From: GCA-002733465 sp039969155
Lineage (GTDB): Bacteria; Pseudomonadota; Gammaproteobacteria; Enterobacterales; Kangiellaceae
Direction: 5' to 3'
Length of the DNA: 64,000 nt
NCBI GenBank assembly: GCA_039969155.1
Contig: JBDVOJ010000117.1
Span: 49,946-113,945, forward strand
The notes below the pieces were generated by a model. That model made no database searches and was not told the DNA's origin. It saw only the letters and a program-made list of their open reading frames with translations. The stretch's first letter is position 1, and every line of letters starts with the position of its first letter. Position numbers and translations under genes: made by a program. Below, one piece after another: positions 34,532 to 42,916 of the stretch.

Positions 34532-35818
34532 CTACTCACCCCAAGCTTCGATAATGTTAACGAATTCAGCTAAAAACAAATTCGTTTGATGAGCGTCTAA
34601 AGCTCGATGATCGATTGATAGCGAAACGTAACATTTTGGGCGGATCACCATTTGGTCGGCACCATTAACTTGTTCAACCACAACACGTTTTTCCAATTTG
34701 CCAACACCCAAAATCGCCACTTGTGGCTGGTTAATTATAATAGGCGTCGCAAATAAACTTCCACTCACTCCATGGTTGGAAATGGTCAGAGTCCCGTTTT
34801 TCATATCAGCAGGCGTTAGCTTACCTGTGCGTGCTTTTTCTGTTTGTAAGTTAAGCGATTGAGCAATCTGAAATAAGTTCATTGCTTGTACTTGTTGTAC
34901 GACAGGAACCACTAATCCGTCATCGCCTAACGCGGTGCCTACACCAATATTAACATCACTAAATAGCTCCAACGCATCTTCATGGAAACGAGCATTCACT
35001 TGCGGAACTTTAGCAACCGCTTGAGCCATAGCCGACAAGAAATAAGCAGTAAAGGTCAGCTTAACACCGAGATCTTCAAATTCTTTTTTGTGCCATTTAC
35101 GGTGCTCTATAATATTACCCATATCCATTTCAAATACGCTGGTAACGTGGGGGGATGTTTCCAACAAACTACTCACCATGTGACTAGCGATAGACTTACG
35201 CATATTAGAATGCGGTTGCATTTCGCCTACTAAAGGTCGAGCTGACGGAAGTTCGCTAGAGTAGGGCGAGCTAGCTTGAGATGAAACGGCTTTTTCGGAT
35301 TGTGCCGAGGTAGTACTCTTAGTCATAGTCTTAGCGCCTGACTCAACGAACGCAATTACATCATCACGGGTGACTCGACCGCGCTTACCGCTGCCAGCAA
35401 TATTATCTATGGATAAATTATGCTGATGGATTAACCGTCGAACCGCAGGGCTGATTAAATCTTTATGATCAATTGTAGCCGTCTCCTCAGCTGATTGATT
35501 AGTTTGGCTTGCAGGCTGTTCAACGGGCGCAGCTTTAGCAGCAGGTTGTTCCACCTGCACAGCACTTTCTTCAGCAGAATCAGAAATTGTCCCCAATGAT
35601 TGCTCAGGCTCCACGTTCTCACCAACTACAGCCGTTAATGATTGAATAACCCCATCAACTGGCGCGCAAACTTCCATGGCCACTTTGTCAGTTTCAAGCT
35701 CTGCTATCGGTTGGCCTTTAGTGACTCGATCGCCTTTTTTGACTAACCATGCTGAAAATGCCGCTTCGGTACCTTCAAGTTGATCCGCTGGTAAAGTGAT
35801 ATCTGTAATGTGACTCAT
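34532..35818 (-). CDS. 2-oxoacid dehydrogenase E2 (dihydrolipoamide acyltransferase)
   Basis: A 428-residue E2. The lipoyl domain (1-75) has the modified K45 in ETDKVAMEV; a linker rich in Ala/Pro/Gln leads to the E3-binding domain (about 116-158, ISPAVRRLIHQHNL) and the catalytic domain (about 195-428). The catalytic motif is H404 in DHRALDA, where most E2s have DHRxxDG; His and Asp are kept. It pairs with the fused E1 gene upstream, from which it is separated by a 378-nt repeat island. The substrate (branched-chain, pyruvate or acetoin type) cannot be told. Confidence 0.88.
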   Translation of the reverse strand: MSHITDITLPADQLEGTEAAFSAWLVKKGDRVTKGQPIAELETDKVAMEVCAPVDGVIQSLTAVVGENVEPEQSLGTISDSAEESAVQVEQPAAKAAPVEQPASQTNQSAEETATIDHKDLISPAVRRLIHQHNLSIDNIAGSGKRGRVTRDDVIAFVESGAKTMTKSTTSAQSEKAVSSQASSPYSSELPSARPLVGEMQPHSNMRKSIASHMVSSLLETSPHVTSVFEMDMGNIIEHRKWHKKEFEDLGVKLTFTAYFLSAMAQAVAKVPQVNARFHEDALELFSDVNIGVGTALGDDGLVVPVVQQVQAMNLFQIAQSLNLQTEKARTGKLTPADMKNGTLTISNHGVSGSLFATPIIINQPQVAILGVGKLEKRVVVEQVNGADQMVIRPKCYVSLSIDHRALDAHQTNLFLAEFVNIIEAWGE

Positions 35819-35904
35819 ATTTTTCTCTCAAATCCGAAAGCCTAATTTGCTTCCGTTATAAAACTGTTTTTGCGATAAGGTTATTACCTAGTGTTAGATA
35901 GTTT

Positions 35905-35927
35905 GTCAGCCTAAAGGCTGACCTACA
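35905..35927. repeat. GTCAG palindromic repeat, copy 3
   Basis: GTCAGCCTAAAGGCTGAC followed by CTACA: a compensated variant of the 18-mer at 6691 and 16189, in which both arms changed together so that pairing is kept. Preceded by TACCTAGTGTTA as in copy 1. Confidence 0.75.
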
Positions 35928-35962
35928 CTTACAACCTTTTCGCTCTAAAACCAAAAAATTTT

Positions 35963-36080
35963 CCCCTCTCCCTAACCCTCTCCCGCTGGAGAGGGGACTA
36001 AGACCACTGAGCATTTTCCTCGATCTTTATAGGTTTACCCGATCAACCCCCTCTCTCTGGGAGAGGTCTGGGGAGAGGGT
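35963..36080. repeat. CCCTCTCC-type repeats, two copies, in the E2-E1 gap
   Basis: 35963-35997 reads CCCCTCTCCCTAACCCTCTC then CCGCTGGAGAGGGG; 36047-36080 reads CCCCCTCTCTCTGGGAGAGG then TCTGGGGAGAGGG. Both can fold as hairpins. With the GTCAG palindrome before and repeat copy I after, they make up the whole non-coding gap 35819-36196. No gene is seen here. Confidence 0.7.
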
Positions 36081-36112
36081 GCTTTTGACATTAAGCTCAT
36101 TATCAAGAACTT

Positions 36113-36190
36113 TTCTTTCTCCGTGCTCTCCGTACCCACTGCGCTTCGCGGGGCAAGCTTTGCCTCCGTGGTGAGTTCTCTTAGTCTTTT
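36113..36190 (+). repeat. CACnGAG-type repeat, single copy I (variant with internal insert)
   Basis: It begins TTCTTTCTCCGTGCTCTCCG and ends CCTCCGTGGTGAGTTCTC plus TTAGTCTTTTA. The 28-nt internal segment (36134-36161) is identical to that in copy A at 522-549. It ends 7 nt from the stop codon of the fused E1 gene, same orientation relative to its gene as copies A, B, D and H. Confidence 0.8.
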
Positions 36191-36196
36191 AATCGT

Positions 36197-38293
36197 TTAG
36201 ATTTCTAGCTGCTGTAACATGGCTTGCTTAATTTTCTCCTGGCTTGGCACCGCGGTATTCATCAAATGAATATTATGCGGGTTAGGCGTATCCGGCATAG
36301 TAATCCGTTCAATAGGTGCATCTAAATCGAAAAAAGTTTCTTTAGCTAAGACAGCAGCTATCTCAGCGCCAAATCCAGCCGTTAAATTATCTTCATGGAC
36401 AATCAAACAACGTCCCGTTTTTTTGACGCTTTCCAATACCATTTCTTTATCCCAAGGCTGAATGGTTCTTAGGTCAATCACTTCAACACCATTAGCAATT
36501 TTCAATGCTGCTGCTTCACAGCGCTCAACCATCGCACCCCAAGTCACCACAGTCAGTTTGTGACCATGTGTAAGCATTTTGCCTTTGCCAAAAGGAATGA
36601 CGAAGTCATTACCAGGGTAAGGTCTTCGTGACCAACGCCCATCCAATAAAGAGCGATGCTCAAAAAAGATGGTTGGATTATTATCTCTTAATGCATAACG
36701 CAATAAGCCAACAGCGTCTTCCGCATTAGATGGCATGACGACTTGCCAACCTGTTTTATGTGCCCATTCAACTTCATCACACATTGAGTGCCAAGGGTCA
36801 CCACGTCCAGCGAAACCACCGGGTATTCTTACTACCATAGGCGCTGCAAATTGGTTATTGGTGCGCCAACGCATGATGCCAGTATCGGTTAGTTGTTCGG
36901 CGGCAGGCTCAGCATATTTTCGGAACTGTATCTCTGGTACTGGCATTAATCCAGACAAAGCCATGCCAACGGATCGCCCAATAATTCCTTCTTCCGATAA
37001 GCTGGTATCAAATACTCGATGATTGCCGTATTTTTGATTTAAACCTAAAGTAGCTGCGTGCACTCCTCCTTTAGGTCCGACATCTTCTCCAAACACTAAC
37101 ACTTTCGGATTGATACTAAGCTCATGATCTAAGACATTTCGAATCGCGGTCAGCATATTCAGTCGCGGACCTTCTGGCTTAGGTTGCTCAGTAGAATTAG
37201 GTGGCTGATAGCCATCACCGTGTAAACCACCGCGTAATTGAATTTCTGAATTACCGTATAGATCTTTCTCTGAAAAAACATATTTGGTTAATTTTTCAGT
37301 GTCTGGCTCTGGACGCTGCTTAGCTTTTTCAACCGCTTGTTTTACATCTTGGTAAGCTTTTGCTTCTAACTCGGCCCACTGTTGCTCTGTCATTACCCCT
37401 TGATCAATCACAAAATGTTTTAGTTTGGGTAACGGATCATTGGCTTGCTCTTCGGCAATCATGGTTTCGGGTTTATAGGTTTGGGTGTCTTGGAATGTGT
37501 GACCACACAACCGCGGCACTTTCAGCCTTAGTAAGCAGGTTCCAGCACCTGAACGAGAATGTTCAACTGCTTCTCGAATTAAAGCAGATGCTTCAAGGGG
37601 ATCGGTTCCATCACCATCAATGATTTTTAAGTTTTTATAAGCGGCTAAATTGGCCACTTGATCACCACCCGGTGTTTGTACTTCTTGAGGTACCGAAATG
37701 CCGTAACCATTGTCTTCAATGTAAAACAAATGAGGCAAATTATTAGTTGTCGAAATATTAAGGGCGGACCAAAAACCGCTAGTGGACATGGAGGAATCGC
37801 CGCCCATGGAAACGCCGATGGCGCCTTGGTAGCTATCATCTTTTAGTTGTTGCTGATTGTATACAATGGACTGTGCCCAACCAGAAATAGGGGTGTACTG
37901 AGCACCAACACCGCCACACATAGGCATTAGCATTGCGCCTTTTCTTTCGACATTGGGATAGTTACATACCACACCAATATCACGACCATCAGAATAACCA
38001 CCAGACTTAGCCATTGGCGAGGCGACCGCATCTTCAATATCTAAGCCTAAGGAGAGTACAAACGGTCTCGAACGGTAGTATCCGGTCGCGCCATCATGCG
38101 GGTGAGTAAGCATAGAGCCCAATAAAATTTGCGCTAGATCATGGCCACGAGCAGAAAACTGATTAAAAACTAACTTGGCTGGTACCAGTTCTTGCTCTTC
38201 AATGTCATCCATCGCTCTCGATAAGAACATGAAATAACTGACTTTTTTCCAATCAAACTCAAATTTTGAGTCGCTCTGAGTCGCTAAGGTCAT
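36197..38293 (-). CDS. 2-oxoacid dehydrogenase E1, alpha and beta subunits fused
   Basis: A 698-residue thiamine-diphosphate enzyme joining E1-alpha (about 1-345) and E1-beta (about 375-698). The alpha half has the ThDP/Mg region GGDSSMSTSG (164-173) followed by NLPHLFYIEDNGYGIS. The beta half has VLVFGEDVGPKGGVHAATLG, DTSLSEEGIIGRSVGMALSG and RGDPWHSMCDEVEW. It decarboxylates a 2-oxoacid and transfers the acyl group to the lipoyl E2 encoded next. Fused E1 proteins of this sort occur in several gammaproteobacteria and Bacteroidetes. No E3 gene is in the window, so a shared lipoamide dehydrogenase is assumed. Confidence 0.9.
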   Translation of the reverse strand: MTLATQSDSKFEFDWKKVSYFMFLSRAMDDIEEQELVPAKLVFNQFSARGHDLAQILLGSMLTHPHDGATGYYRSRPFVLSLGLDIEDAVASPMAKSGGYSDGRDIGVVCNYPNVERKGAMLMPMCGGVGAQYTPISGWAQSIVYNQQQLKDDSYQGAIGVSMGGDSSMSTSGFWSALNISTTNNLPHLFYIEDNGYGISVPQEVQTPGGDQVANLAAYKNLKIIDGDGTDPLEASALIREAVEHSRSGAGTCLLRLKVPRLCGHTFQDTQTYKPETMIAEEQANDPLPKLKHFVIDQGVMTEQQWAELEAKAYQDVKQAVEKAKQRPEPDTEKLTKYVFSEKDLYGNSEIQLRGGLHGDGYQPPNSTEQPKPEGPRLNMLTAIRNVLDHELSINPKVLVFGEDVGPKGGVHAATLGLNQKYGNHRVFDTSLSEEGIIGRSVGMALSGLMPVPEIQFRKYAEPAAEQLTDTGIMRWRTNNQFAAPMVVRIPGGFAGRGDPWHSMCDEVEWAHKTGWQVVMPSNAEDAVGLLRYALRDNNPTIFFEHRSLLDGRWSRRPYPGNDFVIPFGKGKMLTHGHKLTVVTWGAMVERCEAAALKIANGVEVIDLRTIQPWDKEMVLESVKKTGRCLIVHEDNLTAGFGAEIAAVLAKETFFDLDAPIERITMPDTPNPHNIHLMNTAVPSQEKIKQAMLQQLEI

Positions 38294-38411
38294 GATAATT
38301 CCTAAAATCTAACAATATTGCGTTAATTATAGGATAACACTTATTTCTTTTGCAAGCTTATCGTTGCAGCTGCAAGCTTATTCGGTTGGCCGTTTCTCTC
38401 TATTTTGACCT

Positions 38412-39755
38412 TTATAGCACCCAGACTTCGATACGCCGATCCATCGCTTGCTGAACTTGATCAATATCTCCCACAAACGAGTGTGGACCGACCAAAACCT
38501 CCCATGCTGATATGTCCGTTTCAGCAACTTCTGAATGAAGTAGCTTCATCCAGTTGATAATCTCGCTATTGTCCAGCTGCATTTCAGGCTCAAAACCCGC
38601 AAATACAATTTTTTGTTTTGGATTTTGGGCATGATAACTTCGCAAGCGTTCTAGATCCCGTTTGTTCTTAGCATTAATACTCTCATCTTCGAACTTAAAC
38701 GAAATAGAGAGCCGCTCACCCAGAGTTCTAAGGTTATTGAACTGACCGGTAAGCTTTACCTTTGCTAGTTTAGGTTTACTTTTGACCGGAAAATACGACA
38801 CTAAATTGGAACGTTTGGCCAGCCGCTGCCCGATAGTCGACTGACTGAAAGCAACAAACTCATTTGCTAATGAGTTATCAATTTCAGTGGGTAAATATAG
38901 ATAGAGCTTGCGTGAAAGCGGATAGTCTTCGGTACCAATGGTGTGCTCTTCTGGAAGTACCGCTGCGTTTAGTTCGCTTCCAGAAATCGCTACCACCTTA
39001 CTGGTTGAAGTATGTGAGACTCCAACAAACCCTATCGCAGAAACGTCGTTAATGATAGCTTGGGCCAATTCCGCTGAAGATTCGTGGCGCTCAGCGAATT
39101 CAGCCAATAGAGCGTCATTTGGCTTTAGTACTAAGCTTTTAAAAGTATCATATGTCCCTGAATTATTATCCCTAGCATGCAAAGAAATCGGCTGCTCTAA
39201 ACCGCCCAATGATTTCCAGTTAGTTACTTTTCCCGAATATATTTGCGCAAGCTGATCGATAGTCAGCTGATTTATTGGGTTGTCTGGATGGACAATTATC
39301 GCAAGTGCATCAAATGCAATAATATGTTCAGCTGCGTGTCCGTTGATTGAAGGGTAGAGTGATTGAAGTGCTTGAATTTCCTTTTTTTTGATCTTTCGAG
39401 ACGACATTGCGATATCAGTTTCTTGACTGAGCAAGTCTTTAAAACCAGTACTACTGCCATGAGAAAATAACTCGATTTCAATGGAGTTGTTTTTGTTGCT
39501 GGCGCTAATCAATCGTTCCAATTCTGGTGTTGTCGTTTGGGCATCATTTGTTTCTATTTGCGCCGAAAAATAGCCTTTTTCCCGCAAAAACGACTTAATC
39601 AAATCGGGCGCAAACTTTTCTCCGATAGTATTTGAGCCATGAACACGAAAAGACTGCTTAGACTTTACAGGCTCATCCTTAGCATGCACTAAGGTAGAGC
39701 CAAGAAAAAGTGATAAGAGTAAAAATGTGTGGCGCCAAAGGGTATAAGACTGCAT
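38412..39755 (-). CDS. PstS-like substrate-binding protein fused to an OmpA-like domain
   Basis: A 447-residue exported protein (signal peptide about 1-25, ending LVHA). The central part (about 32-320) is a phosphate-binding-protein-type domain: FRVHGSNTIGEKFAPDLI, DIAMSSRKIKKKEI, DQLAQIYSGKVTNWKSLGG and ARDNNSGTYDTFKS are diagnostic. The C-terminal 110 residues resemble an OmpA/peptidoglycan-binding domain (ISFKFEDESINAKNKRDLER ... MDRRIEVWVL). This would anchor a PstS-like domain to the cell wall. No ABC transporter genes are nearby, so a sensory or scavenging role is possible. Confidence 0.82.
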   Translation of the reverse strand: MQSYTLWRHTFLLLSLFLGSTLVHAKDEPVKSKQSFRVHGSNTIGEKFAPDLIKSFLREKGYFSAQIETNDAQTTTPELERLISASNKNNSIEIELFSHGSSTGFKDLLSQETDIAMSSRKIKKKEIQALQSLYPSINGHAAEHIIAFDALAIIVHPDNPINQLTIDQLAQIYSGKVTNWKSLGGLEQPISLHARDNNSGTYDTFKSLVLKPNDALLAEFAERHESSAELAQAIINDVSAIGFVGVSHTSTSKVVAISGSELNAAVLPEEHTIGTEDYPLSRKLYLYLPTEIDNSLANEFVAFSQSTIGQRLAKRSNLVSYFPVKSKPKLAKVKLTGQFNNLRTLGERLSISFKFEDESINAKNKRDLERLRSYHAQNPKQKIVFAGFEPEMQLDNSEIINWMKLLHSEVAETDISAWEVLVGPHSFVGDIDQVQQAMDRRIEVWVL

Positions 39756-39970
39756 AGGTTCACCAAATTAAAGAGTAGAGGGAAAATTGGCAGCGACTAT
39801 ATCGCCACTTTATGACTAATTTGTGACAATCATTTTATCCAACCCCCATGCTAAATTTATTGGTTAACAACTGATAAAAATAAAGATGAGTTAATCACGA
39901 TTTTTCTATTAGAAGGCTGTTTCTAGTGATAGTATCGCGGCCTTACTTCGCTCCACTCGAGGTTAATAAA

Positions 39971-40687
39971 ATGCGAGCCAAATTATTGCTATCTCTGCTG
40001 TTGGCAGCTAGCGCAAACTCTAGTCTATTTGCAAACTCAATGGCAACACACCAAGCCAGTGATCAATCTGTGACCTTGGCGTCAGATTACCTTTCTGATG
40101 GTGTATCACAAACCGACCGCGAGCCGACTGCGCAATGGCAACGACAAGACAATTGGAAGGTTAGAGACTTTGCGAGTCCTGTTTATTCTCGGCTTTTTGT
40201 CTCAAATTTGAAGTACGTCAATGACACTGGGTTAGAGTTTGATATCGGTCTAGGGACTGAAGTGAACTTGCAGGGCATGAAATGGGATTTTGGATTGTTG
40301 AATAACTTTAACTTTGCACTTGATGATGTGGATCGCTATTTTCTAGAAGTATATGCGGGTGTGTATTTAACCGATAATGCGTCGATCTATTTTACTTATG
40401 CAGACGATAACGAAACTTTTGATGGCGGAAACAATGCCAAGCTCCACTGGGATCAGTCGTTTCAAATTGACCGTGCTCTGACTTGGAGTTATCAGATTGG
40501 CTATACCGATATGTACCGCTCTCGTTTGAGTAACAGTGATTACATTTGGTGGAAAGCGGCGATTCAATATGACTTTGGCCAATCACAATTATCATTAGAA
40601 TATCATGATACAGATATTCGAAAGCCAGTCGATTTTAATGATATTGCTCAAGAATCCTTGGTAGTCAGCTTTACTTATAATTTATGA
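39971..40687 (+). CDS. TIGR02001-type outer membrane protein
   Basis: A 238-residue exported protein with a signal peptide MRAKLLLSLLLAASANSSLFA. The mature part starts with VTLASDYLSDGVSQTDREPT, the signature of the TIGR02001/Gcw_chp family, and consists of alternating amphipathic strands ending SFTYNL, as in outer membrane beta-barrels. Function in the family is unknown. I use ATG 39971 with GAGG 9 nt upstream; a GTG at 39926 is in frame but would hide the signal peptide. Confidence 0.8.
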   Translation: MRAKLLLSLLLAASANSSLFANSMATHQASDQSVTLASDYLSDGVSQTDREPTAQWQRQDNWKVRDFASPVYSRLFVSNLKYVNDTGLEFDIGLGTEVNLQGMKWDFGLLNNFNFALDDVDRYFLEVYAGVYLTDNASIYFTYADDNETFDGGNNAKLHWDQSFQIDRALTWSYQIGYTDMYRSRLSNSDYIWWKAAIQYDFGQSQLSLEYHDTDIRKPVDFNDIAQESLVVSFTYNL

Positions 40688-40708
40688 TCGAAATCCTATT
40701 GTAGTTAG

Positions 40709-40736
40709 AAAAGCCCGCTGATTAGCGGGCTTTTTT
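40709..40736. terminator. Bidirectional Rho-independent terminator
   Basis: AAAAGCCCGCT (40709-40719) pairs with AGCGGGCTTTT, loop GATT, then T-run. It lies between the convergent TIGR02001 and fasciclin genes and can serve both strands. Confidence 0.9.
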
Positions 40737-40744
40737 GTTTACTT

Positions 40745-41269
40745 TTATCGTCCAGCAGATGTCTTATCTTCGCTTGGTAAAATTACGCTATCAATCACGT
40801 GGATTACGCCATTCGATGCTTTAATGTCGGTTATTACCACATAAGCATTGTCGACCTTTACTTTACCGCTACTAGTTGAAATATTGATTCTAGTTCCTTG
40901 CACAGATTTAGCCGAATCAATGTTAACTACTTGCTCAGCCAGTACTTTTCCAGGCACAACATGGTAAGTCAAAATTGCTGTTAGCTTATCTTTATTTTCT
41001 GGCTTAAGTAAGCTTTCAACAGTACCCGCTGGTAGTTTTGCGAAGGCTTCATTAGTTGGTGCAAAAACCGTGAATGGACCATCGCCCTTCAAGGTATCAA
41101 CTAGGCCTGCCGCCTTCACCGCTGCAACCAGTGTTGAAAAGTCACTATTGGATGCTGCTACATCAACGATGTCTTTTTTAGCTGCATAATTACCAGCTGA
41201 TGCGGTGAAAGCACCGATCAACATTAATGGAGAGAGAATTCGAACTAAGATTTTTCTAAAAGTATTCAT
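40745..41269 (-). CDS. Fasciclin-domain secreted protein
   Basis: A 174-residue protein with a signal peptide (about 1-25, ending ASA) and a single fasciclin/FAS1 domain: FSTLVAAVKAAGLVDTLKGD, GPFTVFAPTNEAFAKLP (H1-type motif), ILTYHVVPGKVL, and the H2-type VITDIKASNGVIHVIDSVI. FAS1 proteins mediate adhesion or matrix contacts; the bacterial role is mostly unknown. It stands alone, with 210 nt upstream. Confidence 0.9.
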   Translation of the reverse strand: MNTFRKILVRILSPLMLIGAFTASAGNYAAKKDIVDVAASNSDFSTLVAAVKAAGLVDTLKGDGPFTVFAPTNEAFAKLPAGTVESLLKPENKDKLTAILTYHVVPGKVLAEQVVNIDSAKSVQGTRINISTSSGKVKVDNAYVVITDIKASNGVIHVIDSVILPSEDKTSAGR

Positions 41270-41480
41270 AATATTTTTCCCGTTTAAAAATTAAGTGTTA
41301 AGTTCAATTTAAGTGTTGTGTTAGATTATCTCGATTTGTCCTAACTGCTTCCTGAGTTTGAACAAACACAATGACCGCGATTGAATATGGATACGGGAGG
41401 TTTTTTAGATTGGATCGAAATACTAGCCAAGTTAAGACGTAACAAAATATGAATTTAAGCGAAGTTCTACTCTCTATCAG

Positions 41481-42875
41481 TTAAAGTCGTCCGCTTCTTT
41501 TGATATCAAAATATTGGTTCGCCATATTGATGGCTAGGTGTTTTGGTAAAGAATCAACCGCAATGACGCCGCTATGGCTCAGGGTTTGATGAAGTTTTTC
41601 GCGCTGCTGTAAATAGTTAATCGTTTGTGAATATTTTAGCGCTTCTCGCATGTCTTGTACGTCACTATTAATACAATCTTCTATTGCTTGTTCTTTCAAA
41701 TTAGTCAACAGCACCAAGTGATGTTTCTTTAACATCTTCACCGCTGTGACTAGTTCAGACTTATCTTCGGAACGAATATTAGATACTATAACTATCAATG
41801 AACGTTTTTTGAAAGACCGATTTAGCTCTTCTGCTGCTCGAATAATATCGGAAGCGGTATTAGCAGGCTGTAAATCATAAACCTGATTGAGCATCGCACT
41901 AATCGTTGTTGGGCCTTTCTTAGGTGGAACAAATCTATTTGCGTTGCCAAAAACTTTTAATCCAACCGCGTCGCCCTGTTTAAGCGCAATATGAGATACT
42001 AGTAGCGTAGCATTCAATGCTTGATCGAAGTGAGATAGCTCACCGTCTTTAGTGCGCATTCTTCGTCCCGAATCGACCAAAAAAATAATATTTTGGTCTC
42101 GCTCTTGCTGATATTCTTTGGAGATTATTTTTCTTAATCGAGAAGTCGAACGCCAATCAATTTGTCGTAAACTATCGCCCATACGATATTCACGTAATTG
42201 ATGAAAGTCCAACCCTTGGCCTCGTTTTTGTCTTTGGCGAATACCGAGTTGTCTGGTTCTTTGTTCAGTAGCGAGCAATACATAATTATGAATGGAACGA
42301 AAGTTTGGATAGACTTTTGATTTAGTCTCACAACTAATCTCAAATCGCTTTGATAACAACCCTAACAATGAATCTATCCAGAGTTCAGTTTTTTTAATTA
42401 ATAAATCGCCTCGATCCCTGGATTTTATTTGATATTTAATCACCACACTTTGACTATCGCTGATTTGTATCTTTGCAGGTAATCCTTTGGAATCACAACT
42501 TTCTGGTAAGTGCTCAAATACTTCGATATTCAAATTGCGAGAATTCTTGATTGATGAAGAGTCGTTTTTATCTTGCTTAGGCAAACTTACTTCAAGCTGA
42601 ACTTCGCTATAACTATTTACTGGTAAGGTATTGGCAATTTTGCGCTTGAGCCTAATTCTATTCAAGCCAAACAATGAAATACGATCGACAATTAGCGCCG
42701 CTATCAGTAGTACAGCATAGATAAACCACACCTTAGCGAGCAAGGTATCCTGAGTGGCTATAGCATCGAAGCGACCAGTCGACTGACTATAATCCCAAAG
42801 GCGCAAAAGCGCATCGCTTAGTCCAATCACGAACCAAACGATTATCAAGTAGATACTTAGACGAGAAAGCTTCAT
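41481..42875 (-). CDS. DUF58 domain protein
   Basis: A 464-residue protein with two N-terminal membrane segments (about 7-24 and 49-65) and the DUF58/von-Willebrand-like region: QRQKRGQGLDFHQLREYRMG, DSLRQIDWRSTSRLRKIISK and FLVDSGRRM (MIDAS-like DxG/S). It is the partner of MoxR ATPases in many bacteria, in units thought to assemble or mature cell-envelope complexes. The start follows the MoxR stop by about 40 nt. Confidence 0.88.
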   Translation of the reverse strand: MKLSRLSIYLIIVWFVIGLSDALLRLWDYSQSTGRFDAIATQDTLLAKVWFIYAVLLIAALIVDRISLFGLNRIRLKRKIANTLPVNSYSEVQLEVSLPKQDKNDSSSIKNSRNLNIEVFEHLPESCDSKGLPAKIQISDSQSVVIKYQIKSRDRGDLLIKKTELWIDSLLGLLSKRFEISCETKSKVYPNFRSIHNYVLLATEQRTRQLGIRQRQKRGQGLDFHQLREYRMGDSLRQIDWRSTSRLRKIISKEYQQERDQNIIFLVDSGRRMRTKDGELSHFDQALNATLLVSHIALKQGDAVGLKVFGNANRFVPPKKGPTTISAMLNQVYDLQPANTASDIIRAAEELNRSFKKRSLIVIVSNIRSEDKSELVTAVKMLKKHHLVLLTNLKEQAIEDCINSDVQDMREALKYSQTINYLQQREKLHQTLSHSGVIAVDSLPKHLAINMANQYFDIKRSGRL

Positions 42876-42916
42876 AAATAGTTATCGTTATCCTGCTAAT
42901 ACTTTTGTTTAATAAA

